Source: Segatella copri
Lineage (GTDB): Bacteria; Bacteroidota; Bacteroidia; Bacteroidales; Bacteroidaceae
NCBI RefSeq assembly: GCF_009495355.1
Contig: NZ_VZAD01000007.1
Coordinates: forward strand, 1-54,335
DNA length: 54,335 bases
Reading direction: 5' to 3'
Within the stretch, counting starts at the first letter, position 1. The number at the start of each line of letters is the position of its first letter. Shown here in pieces: positions 16,940 to 24,801 of the stretch. The notes under the pieces were generated by a model. It worked only from the letters and a program-made list of their open reading frames with translations, made no database searches and was not told where the DNA came from. The translations under genes and the position numbers were made by a program.

Positions 16940-16973
16940 CACTTTTCTTTGTACTTTTGTGCAAAGAAAAGTG
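16940..16973. repeat. 12-bp inverted repeat beside the unknown cluster
   Basis: CACTTTTCTTTG at 16940-16951 and CAAAGAAAAGTG at 16962-16973 are perfect inverted arms around a 10-nt loop. It directly follows the terminator-like hairpin at 16973-17016. Confidence 0.8.
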
Positions 16974-17016
16974 GCTCATGAGATATTGGCTATACACGGA
17001 CAATCTCCCATGAGCC
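16973..17016 (-). terminator. Terminator-like hairpin ending the unknown six-gene cluster
   Basis: GGCTCATG and CATGAGCC enclose 28 nt, with further AGAT/ATCT pairing inside. It starts 1 nt after the stop of the last gene, but leftward it is followed only by CACTTTTCTTT, so termination may be weak. Confidence 0.6.
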
Positions 17017-17017
17017 A

Positions 17018-17611
17018 TTATAGTTCGTCATTAGCTGGTTTTATATTTTTCTGTGAATACGATAATTCCGTACCAATCATTATTTTCTTTGTCACTGTCT
17101 CGTATCTGTAGCAAGAAACCGCTGCTCTGACGTTATTCCTTCCGAAATAAAGAGTTTTTTCATAAATTGTTGTGTCTTTTGGTTGAACTGATGTTGGTAA
17201 ATACTTATTCTCTATTGCATCCTTTATATAGTTGTAGTTTTGAATAGATTCAGCTTTATCAAGACTGCTATTCCTAAAATAAACTGCTTGTAGAACATCA
17301 CCTTCTCTGTATATATCTAACATTTCCCATGTAAGCCCTCCAAATGTAAAATATTGGCTTTCGTGAAATCTAAAATGCAATGATTCATCTGTACTATATT
17401 CTTTGATAAAATAGAATCCATGTTTTTCCAAAGAATTAACTATTTGTTCTACACTTGTTGGAGTCCCCAACTTCAAATCATAGAAGGAATTTTGTACCTT
17501 TTCATTCCAAACGGTATCCAGTTCTTCTGTGTTAGAAGCAGTCTTATTACTACTACAAGAGCAAAGACAAACTCCTAACAACACACCAAAAAATAAAACT
17601 AATTTATTCAT
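17018..17611 (-). CDS. Unrecognised lipoprotein, last gene of the accessory cluster
   Basis: The frame extends to 17668, but the ATG at 17611 is preferred because it opens a typical lipoprotein signal (MNKLVLFFGVLLGVCLCSC, lipobox LCSC) and clears the upstream gene. The 197-residue product has a mixed alpha/beta soluble part: FYDLKLGTPTSVEQIVNSLEKHGF followed by FGGLTWEMLDIYREGDVLQAVYF. That alternation recalls the small BamE/SmpA-like lipoprotein folds, but this is a guess from pattern only. It follows the ExoX-C-like gene by 19 nt in a leftward cluster of AT-rich genes. Function unknown. Confidence 0.75.
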   Translation of the reverse strand: MNKLVLFFGVLLGVCLCSCSSNKTASNTEELDTVWNEKVQNSFYDLKLGTPTSVEQIVNSLEKHGFYFIKEYSTDESLHFRFHESQYFTFGGLTWEMLDIYREGDVLQAVYFRNSSLDKAESIQNYNYIKDAIENKYLPTSVQPKDTTIYEKTLYFGRNNVRAAVSCYRYETVTKKIMIGTELSYSQKNIKPANDEL

Positions 17612-17630
17612 AATTACATTTAATAAAAAA

Positions 17631-18038
17631 CTAATCAATATTCCAATAAGCACTGGGATCGCCTTCAAAGATAGTATCTATATCATCATCGGAGTATCCC
17701 ATTTCATCTTGCGCATAAGAACCTCCATACCGTTCATATGTAGCTGGTTCTTCTTCCCATTCCTGCCAATCAGAATCGTCTACATAATCGGAAGTGTCTT
17801 GAAATTCATAATCCATCCCAACATGTTGCATAACTGTGTCTGTTATTGGAAAATTTGGAAATAATAACTTTATTTGCTCTAATGCTTGCAGACTCATTCC
17901 GAAATTATCAATATTATTTACACACCATATTAAATAAGTTGGGTCATCGGCCATGACATCACACAGAAGCTGATTTCTATGTTTGCCAAAGCCGAATGTA
18001 TCACCTATATCAGAAAAATAACGATTAGAGCTATTCAT
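17631..18038 (-). CDS. Small protein with ExoX-C-like N-terminal domain and acidic tail
   Basis: The N-terminal half of this 135-residue protein reads FGFGKHRNQLLCDVMADDPTYLIWCVNNIDNF, which fits the small domain found at the C terminus of exonuclease X-like proteins (pattern FGKHKG..DPxYLxW). No nuclease catalytic residues are present, so it is not an exonuclease itself. The C-terminal half is strongly acidic and aromatic (DDSDWQEWEEEP, GYSDDDIDTIFEGDPSAYW), a composition often seen in immunity proteins or DNA mimics; that is inference. Its start overlaps the stop of the upstream gene by 8 nt, so translation is probably coupled. Confidence 0.7.
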   Translation of the reverse strand: MNSSNRYFSDIGDTFGFGKHRNQLLCDVMADDPTYLIWCVNNIDNFGMSLQALEQIKLLFPNFPITDTVMQHVGMDYEFQDTSDYVDDSDWQEWEEEPATYERYGGSYAQDEMGYSDDDIDTIFEGDPSAYWNID

Positions 18039-18690
18039 CTTTTTTATTTGTATCTTCTGTTTTGTAAATATCCTCAGGGTCGAACAACGAATAACAAGGA
18101 AGTCCTGTTACGCTATTCGTATATGCGCACAAACACAAATAACGATTACTTATTACCGTATAACGACCAAAAGTCCTTGACAACACAAATTCTTCTGGTG
18201 ATAGATTGTAGACTAGAAGACCGTCCTCATTTACACTTAGCCTATTAGGGGTATAATAAGGAGAAGTCTTCACCTGTCTAAGCAGATCTCTCGTTGTATA
18301 TTCTAAGACTCTCTTTCTCTTGTCTTCAGGGTAGTCATCTCTTTCTACATTATGATAATAGCCAATAAAGCCTTTATTACCAAACGGAGTAAATAGTTTC
18401 CTTTGAATCAAACATTCCTCTCCCTCTTCTGCTAATCGAATCTTCTTCATAACAGGGTAAGTCATTTCAAACATAGGGAATTTTATTCGATATGGAGTAA
18501 AGATAACTTCACTATTTATATTTATTTGAGGTTTGTAAAAGTCAAGAGTGTCTAATTCATTGTAAGGAATAAAACCTATAAGAGTCATTGCTTGTTTGAA
18601 AGTAATGGAATAGACATTAACTTCTGCATCCATTTCTCCATTTTGCTGAAGAAGGCTGGCAATACTATTATTAGAAAGCAAATTATCCAT
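18031..18690 (-). CDS. Unrecognised 219-residue protein
   Basis: No family is recognised. The protein has no signal peptide or membrane helix and is mixed in composition, with strands such as INSEVIFTPYRIKFPMFEMTYPVMKKIRL and the segment SRTFGRYTVISNRYLCLCAYTNS. It ends in a charged tail (DPEDIYKTEDTNKKDE). It lies 9 nt after the preceding gene's stop and overlaps the next gene, so it belongs to a tightly packed leftward operon. Base composition is AT-richer than the flanking housekeeping genes, suggesting recent acquisition. Confidence 0.7.
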   Translation of the reverse strand: MDNLLSNNSIASLLQQNGEMDAEVNVYSITFKQAMTLIGFIPYNELDTLDFYKPQININSEVIFTPYRIKFPMFEMTYPVMKKIRLAEEGEECLIQRKLFTPFGNKGFIGYYHNVERDDYPEDKRKRVLEYTTRDLLRQVKTSPYYTPNRLSVNEDGLLVYNLSPEEFVLSRTFGRYTVISNRYLCLCAYTNSVTGLPCYSLFDPEDIYKTEDTNKKDE

Positions 18691-18699
18691 ACGCTTAAA

Positions 18700-19089
18700 T
18701 TATTGTATATCAACAAATTGTCCATAAAACTCCACGATTCTAAGTGGTGATAACATCGCAAATCTGATGCAAGTCAAATTGTTGAAGATGTTACACACCA
18801 AAGGTTCATTAGGATCATTCCAACTAAATGAGTCTGGGATACGCCCGTATTGTATTCTATCTTCCAATATATCACCATTCTGAATGCCAAAAATTGGAAG
18901 TCCAAACCTCGTGTTAAGGTTAGCAGGAACTTCGTCCAACAAGCCTATTCCTAAAGTGGAGTCATTTAAAACTTTGGCAACTATAGTTGTATTTATGGCA
19001 CCTTTATTGGTGCATACTCCATTAGAGTACTCTTCAAAACGGTTAGCTTTAAAAATAAAGTTCTTCTTATAGATTCTATTCATAATCAC
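18700..19089 (-). CDS. Unrecognised 127-129-residue protein
   Basis: Translation may begin at GTG 19089, which overlaps the upstream stop (GTGA), or at ATG 19083. The product is soluble, with strands KKNFIFKANRF, GAINTTIVAKVL and LTCIRFAMLSPLRIVEFYGQFVDIQ, and matches nothing I know. The stop-start overlap with the 222-residue gene indicates a joint transcript and probably a shared task. No function is proposed. Confidence 0.68.
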   Translation of the reverse strand: MIMNRIYKKNFIFKANRFEEYSNGVCTNKGAINTTIVAKVLNDSTLGIGLLDEVPANLNTRFGLPIFGIQNGDILEDRIQYGRIPDSFSWNDPNEPLVCNIFNNLTCIRFAMLSPLRIVEFYGQFVDIQ

Positions 19090-19754
19090 TCAAATAGTAA
19101 ATATTCATGATTTATTTCTTTCAAAAAATCATATATGGTATCCATGCCTTTCTTTCTGTTTTCTTCGGAAAGTCTCAGAAATCCATCACCAGTAGTCTTC
19201 TTACGTATAATCTTCAGACCAACTTTGCACATTTTTATGAGCAAAGGTTTCAGCATAGGATTAAAAGACATACTTCTTGCTATTCCATCATGTAATGCAG
19301 TTGATATTTGTCCGACAATTAAGTTTGGCTTCTTTTCTAGCTCCTCTTCTTTAAGATTTGAGAATTCAGAATCAAACCAAATAAGAAATTTTGTTAAGCT
19401 GTTACAATTCCACGATTCTCGTTGTATAAAAACTTCTTCTATCTTACAAAAGAGCTTATCCCAATTGTCTGGATTGGGTTCAAACTTAAAGATTGGTAAC
19501 CAATTTTCTTTTTGGTAACCTGCCTCATAATCATACAACTTGCATGTGTTGTAAGTAGCTCTAAACTGCAAGTATGACGCATTTCCATAACCAAAATTAC
19601 TTCTAATTACAAAGGAAAAGCCTGTTTCCCCAACGTAGATGTTCTCACTTTCCTTGAAACCTTTATCTTCATAGCAATGAAAGAGAACATCCGCAGTTGG
19701 TGCACTATTTGCATGATATAGCATGTTGCATTCCTTATTATAGCATAACATCAT
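19086..19754 (-). CDS. Unrecognised 222-residue protein
   Basis: The ATG at 19754 (MMLCYNKECNML) is chosen over an upstream TTG at 19766. The N-terminal half looks beta-rich (NIYVGETGFSFVIRSNFGYGNASYLQF); the C-terminal half is helical and basic (LLIKMCKVGLKIIRKK, RLSEENRKKGMDTIYDFLKEI). No signal peptide or convincing membrane helix is present. It is the first sizeable gene of the leftward cluster, 18 nt after a 42-residue frame, and overlaps the following gene by a few bases. No family recognised. Confidence 0.7.
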   Translation of the reverse strand: MMLCYNKECNMLYHANSAPTADVLFHCYEDKGFKESENIYVGETGFSFVIRSNFGYGNASYLQFRATYNTCKLYDYEAGYQKENWLPIFKFEPNPDNWDKLFCKIEEVFIQRESWNCNSLTKFLIWFDSEFSNLKEEELEKKPNLIVGQISTALHDGIARSMSFNPMLKPLLIKMCKVGLKIIRKKTTGDGFLRLSEENRKKGMDTIYDFLKEINHEYLLFE

Positions 19755-19772
19755 ATAATTTACCAATTTATT

Positions 19773-19901
19773 TTAGTCGTCGTAAATACTTAGAGAATTA
19801 TAAAAATCTTGGAAGGCTTCATATCTTTCAGAAGACAAAGACAAATACTTGAAAATTTCTGTTATGTCTTGCGTGTACAGCTTCCTCTGCATATTGAACA
19901 T
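19773..19901 (-). CDS. Possible 42-residue gene or gene remnant at the head of the unknown cluster
   Basis: An ATG at 19901 opens 42 codons (MFNMQRKLYTQDITEIFKYL and on to SLSIYDD). Two in-frame stop codons lie just upstream, and the frame begins exactly where the structured non-coding block starts. It ends 18 nt before the 222-residue gene, a spacing typical of an operon. It may be a genuine small gene or the 3' end of a longer gene whose front was replaced by the non-coding block. I cannot decide between these. Confidence 0.4.
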   Translation of the reverse strand: MFNMQRKLYTQDITEIFKYLSLSSERYEAFQDFYNSLSIYDD

Positions 19902-20757
19902 AAATAGGTTTAAGGGTACTCATTAGCCAATAGCTCCATCCTCATCCCAGCACTTCGAATGAACCTTTTATTAAACGTGAAGCGTGGTACTGACTATGCC
20001 ACACTCTAAGTCGGAGGTCGTAGGAATTACCTTTTATCAGAGAATATGGGAATAGCAGCCCACGCTATGCGTGAGAACCACTATGCAATCTCTCTGATAA
20101 GTCTTGAATTTCCTACGTTCCCGACTATGAGATAAGCATAACGCTTCTTATCATTTCTAATATGTCTGGAGATGGTTTTCACCAAGTCCGCTACAAAATT
20201 ACAAAAGTTTTTTAAGACACAATATTTTTCAGAAAGAAATTACATGTTTTCGCTATAGATTTTGTAATATTGGACTAAAAGGATATTATTGCAAGGAAAA
20301 TAATACCTCAGTTTGGGATAAAAAATAGTGCCTAAAAGTTGGTAGTATTATTCAATCTGTATGGTTGAAATTACCCAATACGCCCTTTACCTTTCCGCTA
20401 CGCGCCGGTGACCGTTGGCTCAGGGCGTGCCAACCGTATAGTTCGAATTCATTATGACAAGTCTTCTTTAACTTCAAGAGATGCTTGTTATTCTCCCTTT
20501 ACAACAACTCCAGGTTGAGCGATGCGAGGTGTCAACGCGGTCCCGTTTACCCAATGAGAATGAAGGGAGATGAAGGATGATGAAGGGTGGAATTGTGCCA
20601 TTCACCCTCTGAAACCCCGATAAACACAGGGGATTCCAAGGGATAGATGAAGGATGAAGGGTTTTATGCTAGTTTTTGTATAAAGCTATGAAAAGGTAAA
20701 AGCAGCTTAGAATGCTATATATAAGTATTCTAAGCTGTTTTTTTTATGATGTACTTG
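19902..20757. other. Structured non-coding block upstream of the unknown cluster
   Basis: About 860 nt without a convincing gene, but with a series of inverted repeats: a nested hairpin at 19979-20147; arms at 20361-20367/20431-20437 with 20380-20386/20422-20428 inside; 20492-20499/20563-20570 enclosing GTTGA/TCAAC (20514/20532); 20584-20608; and CCCC/GGGG near 20613-20632. GAAGG/GATGAAGGG motifs repeat towards the right end. The content suggests MITE-like elements, interspersed repeats or structured RNA. Confidence 0.7.
19979..20147. repeat. Long imperfect palindrome (169 nt), possible MITE or structured RNA
   Basis: Paired segments occur in strict nested order: GAAGCGT/ACGCTTC (19979, 20141), ATGC/GCAT, GTCGG/CCGAC, CGTAGGAATT with AATTTCCTACG (one bulge), TTATCAGAGA/TCTCTGATAA (20034, 20091), and an apical CACGC/GCGTG (20061, 20069). 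The order and number of matches make chance unlikely. Confidence 0.8.
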
Positions 20758-21450
20758 CTATTTCTTGACGATAGCCTTGTCTTCTATATTGATAACTTCT
20801 TCTAATTCGATATGGTGAGAACCTTCAAGTTTGTTAGTTGATGTCAAAGCGGTGCTTGTAATGATCGATTTTATATTGTCAAGACAAGGCTGTTCGCTCT
20901 TTTCTTTGCATAGAAGTGTTTCGGTCATGTTGTTGAACTTCGTTATCGTTCCCATGTTTTTTTCTTCGATGTTTCCGCCAGCCAAAACTAACTTGTCTAT
21001 GAGAAATGCAACAAGGCCGTTCTTGCTTGATATGGAGCATGGTATTTTCTTGAGCTCCCACTTTGCTATGTTTCTTTTGCCAGGTTTCAATATTCCGCTT
21101 AATAATTTGGAAGTTACATTTGGAAAAAGCTTTTTGATGGTAGTCTCGGTACTCAACGGTGTGTCTACAGTCGATATTATTTTTCTGCTGATGACAATAT
21201 TGGCAGATGTCTTTTTTATCGAGTATTCTGCTACTCTGTTTGTCTTGAAGACATCGTTTCCGTCATGGCGTTGGGTGGTTGTTTCATTTGTCTTAATCTT
21301 GATAGTCGCTTTTTGTGCATCATTTTGCTCTCCGAGATAGAAGATTTCTCCAATAGACAAGCTGTCTGATTGATTCTGGCTATCTCTGATAGTTTGGGCT
21401 GATACAGCTTGGGTAAGCAGCATCAGAAAAGATAAAATCATATACTTCAT
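20758..21450 (-). CDS. Unrecognised secreted protein
   Basis: The frame opens at 21477, but ATG 21450 gives a proper signal peptide (MKYMILSFLMLLTQAVSAQ) and is preferred; the product is 230 residues. The mature part is basic and Thr/Ser-rich (KATIKIKTNETTTQRHDGND, KKTSANIVISRKIISTVDT), with later segments NGLVAFLIDKLVLAGGNIEEK and HHIELEEVINIEDKAIVKK. It resembles no family I can name. It is the neighbour of the structured non-coding block on one side and of the sulfhydrylase gene on the other. Probably periplasmic; no function proposed. Confidence 0.72.
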   Translation of the reverse strand: MKYMILSFLMLLTQAVSAQTIRDSQNQSDSLSIGEIFYLGEQNDAQKATIKIKTNETTTQRHDGNDVFKTNRVAEYSIKKTSANIVISRKIISTVDTPLSTETTIKKLFPNVTSKLLSGILKPGKRNIAKWELKKIPCSISSKNGLVAFLIDKLVLAGGNIEEKNMGTITKFNNMTETLLCKEKSEQPCLDNIKSIITSTALTSTNKLEGSHHIELEEVINIEDKAIVKK

Positions 21451-21637
21451 ATATTGTAATATTATTCGCTTTTCCATAATTTAGAACTAGCATACCCAAC
21501 TGTAACACCCATTTTTTAAGCATCTTTATCTTTGCTTGGAATGCTTGAATTGCTAATAGTCTTTAAATGCCTTTTTTGATTAGCATTTACCTCCTAACAG
21601 ATTGATTTATTCAGCCCCTTAAAGTGGAGCGTGAAGA

Positions 21638-22921
21638 TTATATCTTGTCGAGTGCCTGCTTGATGTCGTCGAGGATATCCTCGACATCCTCGATGCCTAC
21701 GGAGAGGCGGATGAGGTCGGGGGCAACTCCTGCTTCTTTCAACTGCTCGTCAGATAGCTGGCGATGGGTATGGCTGGCAGGATGAAGCACACAGGTGCGG
21801 GCATCTGCCACATGGGTCACGATATTGATCATGTCGAGTGAGTCCATGAACTTGATGGCCGTCTCGCGGTCGCCCTTCAAGCCAAAGGCGATTACACCAC
21901 AAGTGCCGTTGGGAAGATATTTTTGCGCCAGTTCGTGGTAGGCGTCATCTTTCAAGCCGCTGTAGTGAACCCAAGCCACACGCGAGTCATTGTGCAGAAA
22001 CTCTGCCACCTTTTGCGCATTCTCGCAGTGCTGGCGCATACGCAGATGAAGAGTCTGAAGTCCCAGGTTGAGGATGAAAGAGTTCATTGGGGCAGGTATG
22101 CTTCCAAGGTCGCGCATCAACTGGGCTACGAGTTTGGTGGTATAGCCCATCTTGCCGAAGGCCTTTACGTAGGTCAGACCATGATAGCTGTCATCGGGGG
22201 TACAGAGACCAGGGAACTTTTCGGCGTGAGCCATCCAGTCGAAGTTGCCACTGTCTACTACCACACCGCCTACTTGTGATGCGGTTCCGTCCATGTATTT
22301 AGTAGTGGAGTGGGTTACGATGTCGGCTCCCCATTCGAAAGGACGACAGTTGATTGGTGTGGCGAAGGTGTTGTCCACAATCAGAGGAACACCGTTCTTG
22401 TGAGCTATACGTGCACATTTCTCTATGTCGAGAACGGCACATCCTGGGTTGCTGATGGTCTCACCAAAGAACAACTTGGTATTGGGGCGGAACGCCTTCT
22501 GTATTTCTTCCTCGCTGTCGTTGGGATTGACGAAGGTGCATTCTATGCCGAGCTTCTTGAGTGTCACACCAAAGAGGTTGAAGGTTCCACCATAAATCTC
22601 GTTGGAGGTAACGATATGGTCGCCAGCCTCGCAGATGTTGAATACAGCATAGAAGTTGGCGGCCTGACCGCTACTTGTCAATACAGCTCCCACACCGCCT
22701 TCGAGCTGTGCTATTTTCTTGGCAACAGCATCGTTGGTGGGATTTTGGAGTCGGGTATAGAAATATCCTTCTTTCTTCAGGTCGAAGAGCATGGCCATCT
22801 CTTCAGAATTGTCGTACTTGAATGTGGTACTCTGAATGATGGGCACTTCGATAGGTTCTCCATTCTTTGGCTCATAGCCTCCCTGTACACAGATGGAAGC
22901 TGCACGTAATTTCTTTTCCAT
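21638..22921 (-). CDS. metY: O-acetylhomoserine sulfhydrylase (aminocarboxypropyltransferase)
   Basis: This cytoplasmic PLP enzyme joins O-acetylhomoserine with sulfide to make homocysteine, the direct sulfhydrylation route to methionine. The 427-residue length and sequence are typical: YFYTRLQNPTNDAVAKKIAQLEGG, SSGQAANFYAVFNI, the PLP aspartate region IVDNTFATPI, and the Schiff-base Lys208 in HSTTKYMDG. The C-terminal VTHVADARTCVLHPASHTHRQ and RLSVGIEDVEDILDDI are family signatures. Cystathionine gamma-synthase is less likely because of the long insert and MetY-type C terminus. It is a single leftward gene; its promoter region is shared back to back with the DUF1846 gene. Confidence 0.93.
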   Translation of the reverse strand: MEKKLRAASICVQGGYEPKNGEPIEVPIIQSTTFKYDNSEEMAMLFDLKKEGYFYTRLQNPTNDAVAKKIAQLEGGVGAVLTSSGQAANFYAVFNICEAGDHIVTSNEIYGGTFNLFGVTLKKLGIECTFVNPNDSEEEIQKAFRPNTKLFFGETISNPGCAVLDIEKCARIAHKNGVPLIVDNTFATPINCRPFEWGADIVTHSTTKYMDGTASQVGGVVVDSGNFDWMAHAEKFPGLCTPDDSYHGLTYVKAFGKMGYTTKLVAQLMRDLGSIPAPMNSFILNLGLQTLHLRMRQHCENAQKVAEFLHNDSRVAWVHYSGLKDDAYHELAQKYLPNGTCGVIAFGLKGDRETAIKFMDSLDMINIVTHVADARTCVLHPASHTHRQLSDEQLKEAGVAPDLIRLSVGIEDVEDILDDIKQALDKI

Positions 22922-23071
22922 TGTCGGTTGTATTTTTTAATTTAAGTTCTTCTATGGGCGAAAAGTCTTGCTCTCGCTCTTCTCTTTTGGTTTGGCAGAA
23001 ATGGCACTCGCCCTATACTGTTGTACTTGTGGTGCTGTGGCTTCCTGTCGTTTTTTTATCTTTATTGTGTG

Positions 23072-23079
23072 CAAAGGTA
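23072..23079 (-). promoter_or_regulatory. Probable -7 box of metY
   Basis: Leftward TACCTTTG fits TAnnTTTG. The resulting leader to the metY start is about 145 nt. I could not recognise a riboswitch in that leader, though one would be plausible for a methionine gene. Confidence 0.5.
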
Positions 23080-23088
23080 CTTATTTTT

Positions 23089-23119
23089 TTTGATATTCAG
23101 ATACTTTTTTGTACTTTTG
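23089..23119 (+). promoter_or_regulatory. Consensus promoter of the DUF1846 gene
   Basis: TTTG (23089-23092), 19 nt, then TACTTTTG (23112-23119). It places the start of transcription near 23126 and so excludes start codons before 23163. Confidence 0.72.
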
Positions 23120-23162
23120 TAATCGAATTCAAAACCAACAACAATTAGTTATATCAAATAGA

Positions 23163-24629
23163 ATGATGAAGATAGGTTTCGACAATGAGAAGTATCTGAA
23201 AATTCAATCAGAGCATATCAAAGAGAGAATCTCACAGTTTGACGGAAAACTTTACCTCGAATTGGGTGGTAAACTTTTCGACGATCACCACGCCAGCCGC
23301 GTTTTGCCAGGCTTTCAGCCTGACAGTAAGTTGCGTATGTTTCAGAAAATCAGCGACAGCATAGAGATAGTAATAGTTATCAGTGCTGCCGACATTGAGA
23401 AGAACAAGAAACGTGCCGACTTGGGTATTACCTATGATGAAGATGTACTTCGTCTGCGTGGCGAGTTTCAGCATCGAGGTTTCATGGTGGGATCTGTTGT
23501 CATCACCCATTACAATGGTCAGCCTGCAGCCATCGCTTTCAAGCAGCGCTTAGAGCGTGAGGGCATCAAGACTTATTGTCATTATCTGATTGAGGGATAC
23601 CCTCACAATGTGAAGTTAATTGCTTCTGATGAGGGCTTTGGTAAAAATGACTATGTAGAAACAGAACGTCCTTTAGTTATCGTAACAGCTCCTGGTCCTG
23701 GAAGTGGTAAGATGGCTGTTTGTCTGAGTCAGTTGTATAATGAAAATAAGCGTGGCGTTCATGCAGGATATGCTAAGTTTGAAACTTTCCCTGTGTGGAA
23801 TCTGCCTTTGAAACATCCTGTCAACATCGCTTATGAGGCTGCTACTGCCGACCTCAATGACGTGAACATGATAGACCCCTTCCATTTAGAGGCCTACAAC
23901 AAGATAGCCATCAACTATAACCGCGATGTGGAGATTTATCCCGTGCTCAATGCGCTCTTCGAGGGAATCTATGGCAGCAATCCATATAAGTCGCCCACAG
24001 ATATGGGTGTCAATATGGTGGGATTCTGCATCTCTGATGATGAGGTTTGTTGTGAGGCATCCAAGGATGAGATAGTACGTAGATATTATGCAGCCACCAA
24101 CAAGATGGCGGCTGGAGCCTGCAATGACGCGGAAATCAGCAAGATACAGATGCTCTTCAACCAGGCTAAGATTACTACCGATTATCGTAAGGTGACTGTG
24201 GCTGCCAAGAATCACAAGCAGGAAACTGGACATACATCGGCTGCTATAGAACTGGAAGACGGTACCATCATCTGTGGTCACAGCAGCGAACTGCTTGGCT
24301 GTAGTGCTGCCTTGTTGCTGAATGTCACCAAGCATTTGGGGGATATCGATCATAACCTAAAGCTCATTCCTCAGTCGATGATAGAACCTATACAGTATAC
24401 CAAGGTAAATTATCTCGGTGGCCATAATCCACGACTTCATACCGACGAGGTACTTGTGGCACTCTCTGTTCTTTCCGAGAACGATGAGAACTGTCGTGTG
24501 GCTTTACAGCAGTTGCCTAAGTTGCGTGGCTGTCAGGCTCACTGCACTGTGATGTTGAGTGATGTAGACCAGCGTATCTTTAAAAAACTCGGTGTCAATA
24601 TCACTTGCGAGCCCGTACTGAAGAAATAG
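23163..24629 (+). CDS. DUF1846 (UPF0371) protein
   Basis: The frame is open from 23109, but the promoter requires the ATG at 23163 or 23166 (MMKIGFDNEKYLKIQ), giving about 488 residues. The sequence matches the DUF1846/UPF0371 family throughout: KLYLELGGKLFDDHHASRVLPG, VITHYNGQPAA, a glycine-rich loop TAPGPGSGKMAVCLSQ that resembles a P-loop, and GHTSAAIELEDGTIICGHSSELLG. A structure of a family member is known, but its reaction is not firmly established; a nucleotide-binding enzyme is likely. It is a single-gene unit with its own promoter and terminator. Confidence 0.92.
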   Translation: MMKIGFDNEKYLKIQSEHIKERISQFDGKLYLELGGKLFDDHHASRVLPGFQPDSKLRMFQKISDSIEIVIVISAADIEKNKKRADLGITYDEDVLRLRGEFQHRGFMVGSVVITHYNGQPAAIAFKQRLEREGIKTYCHYLIEGYPHNVKLIASDEGFGKNDYVETERPLVIVTAPGPGSGKMAVCLSQLYNENKRGVHAGYAKFETFPVWNLPLKHPVNIAYEAATADLNDVNMIDPFHLEAYNKIAINYNRDVEIYPVLNALFEGIYGSNPYKSPTDMGVNMVGFCISDDEVCCEASKDEIVRRYYAATNKMAAGACNDAEISKIQMLFNQAKITTDYRKVTVAAKNHKQETGHTSAAIELEDGTIICGHSSELLGCSAALLLNVTKHLGDIDHNLKLIPQSMIEPIQYTKVNYLGGHNPRLHTDEVLVALSVLSENDENCRVALQQLPKLRGCQAHCTVMLSDVDQRIFKKLGVNITCEPVLKK

Positions 24630-24648
24630 CATTTGACAAAGTAAAGAT

Positions 24649-24703
24649 AAAAAAGCCTGAGAAATATGCTTGCATGATGCTTGACATTTTCTCAGGCTTT
24701 TTC
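24649..24703 (+). terminator. Terminator of the DUF1846 gene
   Basis: A stem of about 15 bp (AAAAAGCCTGAGAAA with TTTTCTCAGGCTTTTT), extended by a TTGC/GC inner part, ends in a T-run about 20 nt after the stop codon. Confidence 0.9.
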
Positions 24704-24801
24704 GTTATAGAATAGTAGGCGCCTATTGAAGTCTTTGTGGAATTTAATAGAAGTAGTTATCTCACATTATATAACGTGTTAATTCCATTTTTTGAGGAAA
24801 C

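Noticed and set aside
19979..20147. Retron msr-msd RNA
   Set aside because: The long hairpin is suggestive, but no reverse transcriptase gene occurs anywhere in the window.
22922..23071. SAM riboswitch before metY
   Set aside because: The leader is long enough, but I could not find the conserved SAM-I or SAM-II core segments by eye.
24709..24724. Short palindrome AGTAGGCGCCTATT after the DUF1846 terminator
   Set aside because: It is too short and has no partner gene or repeat to support a function.
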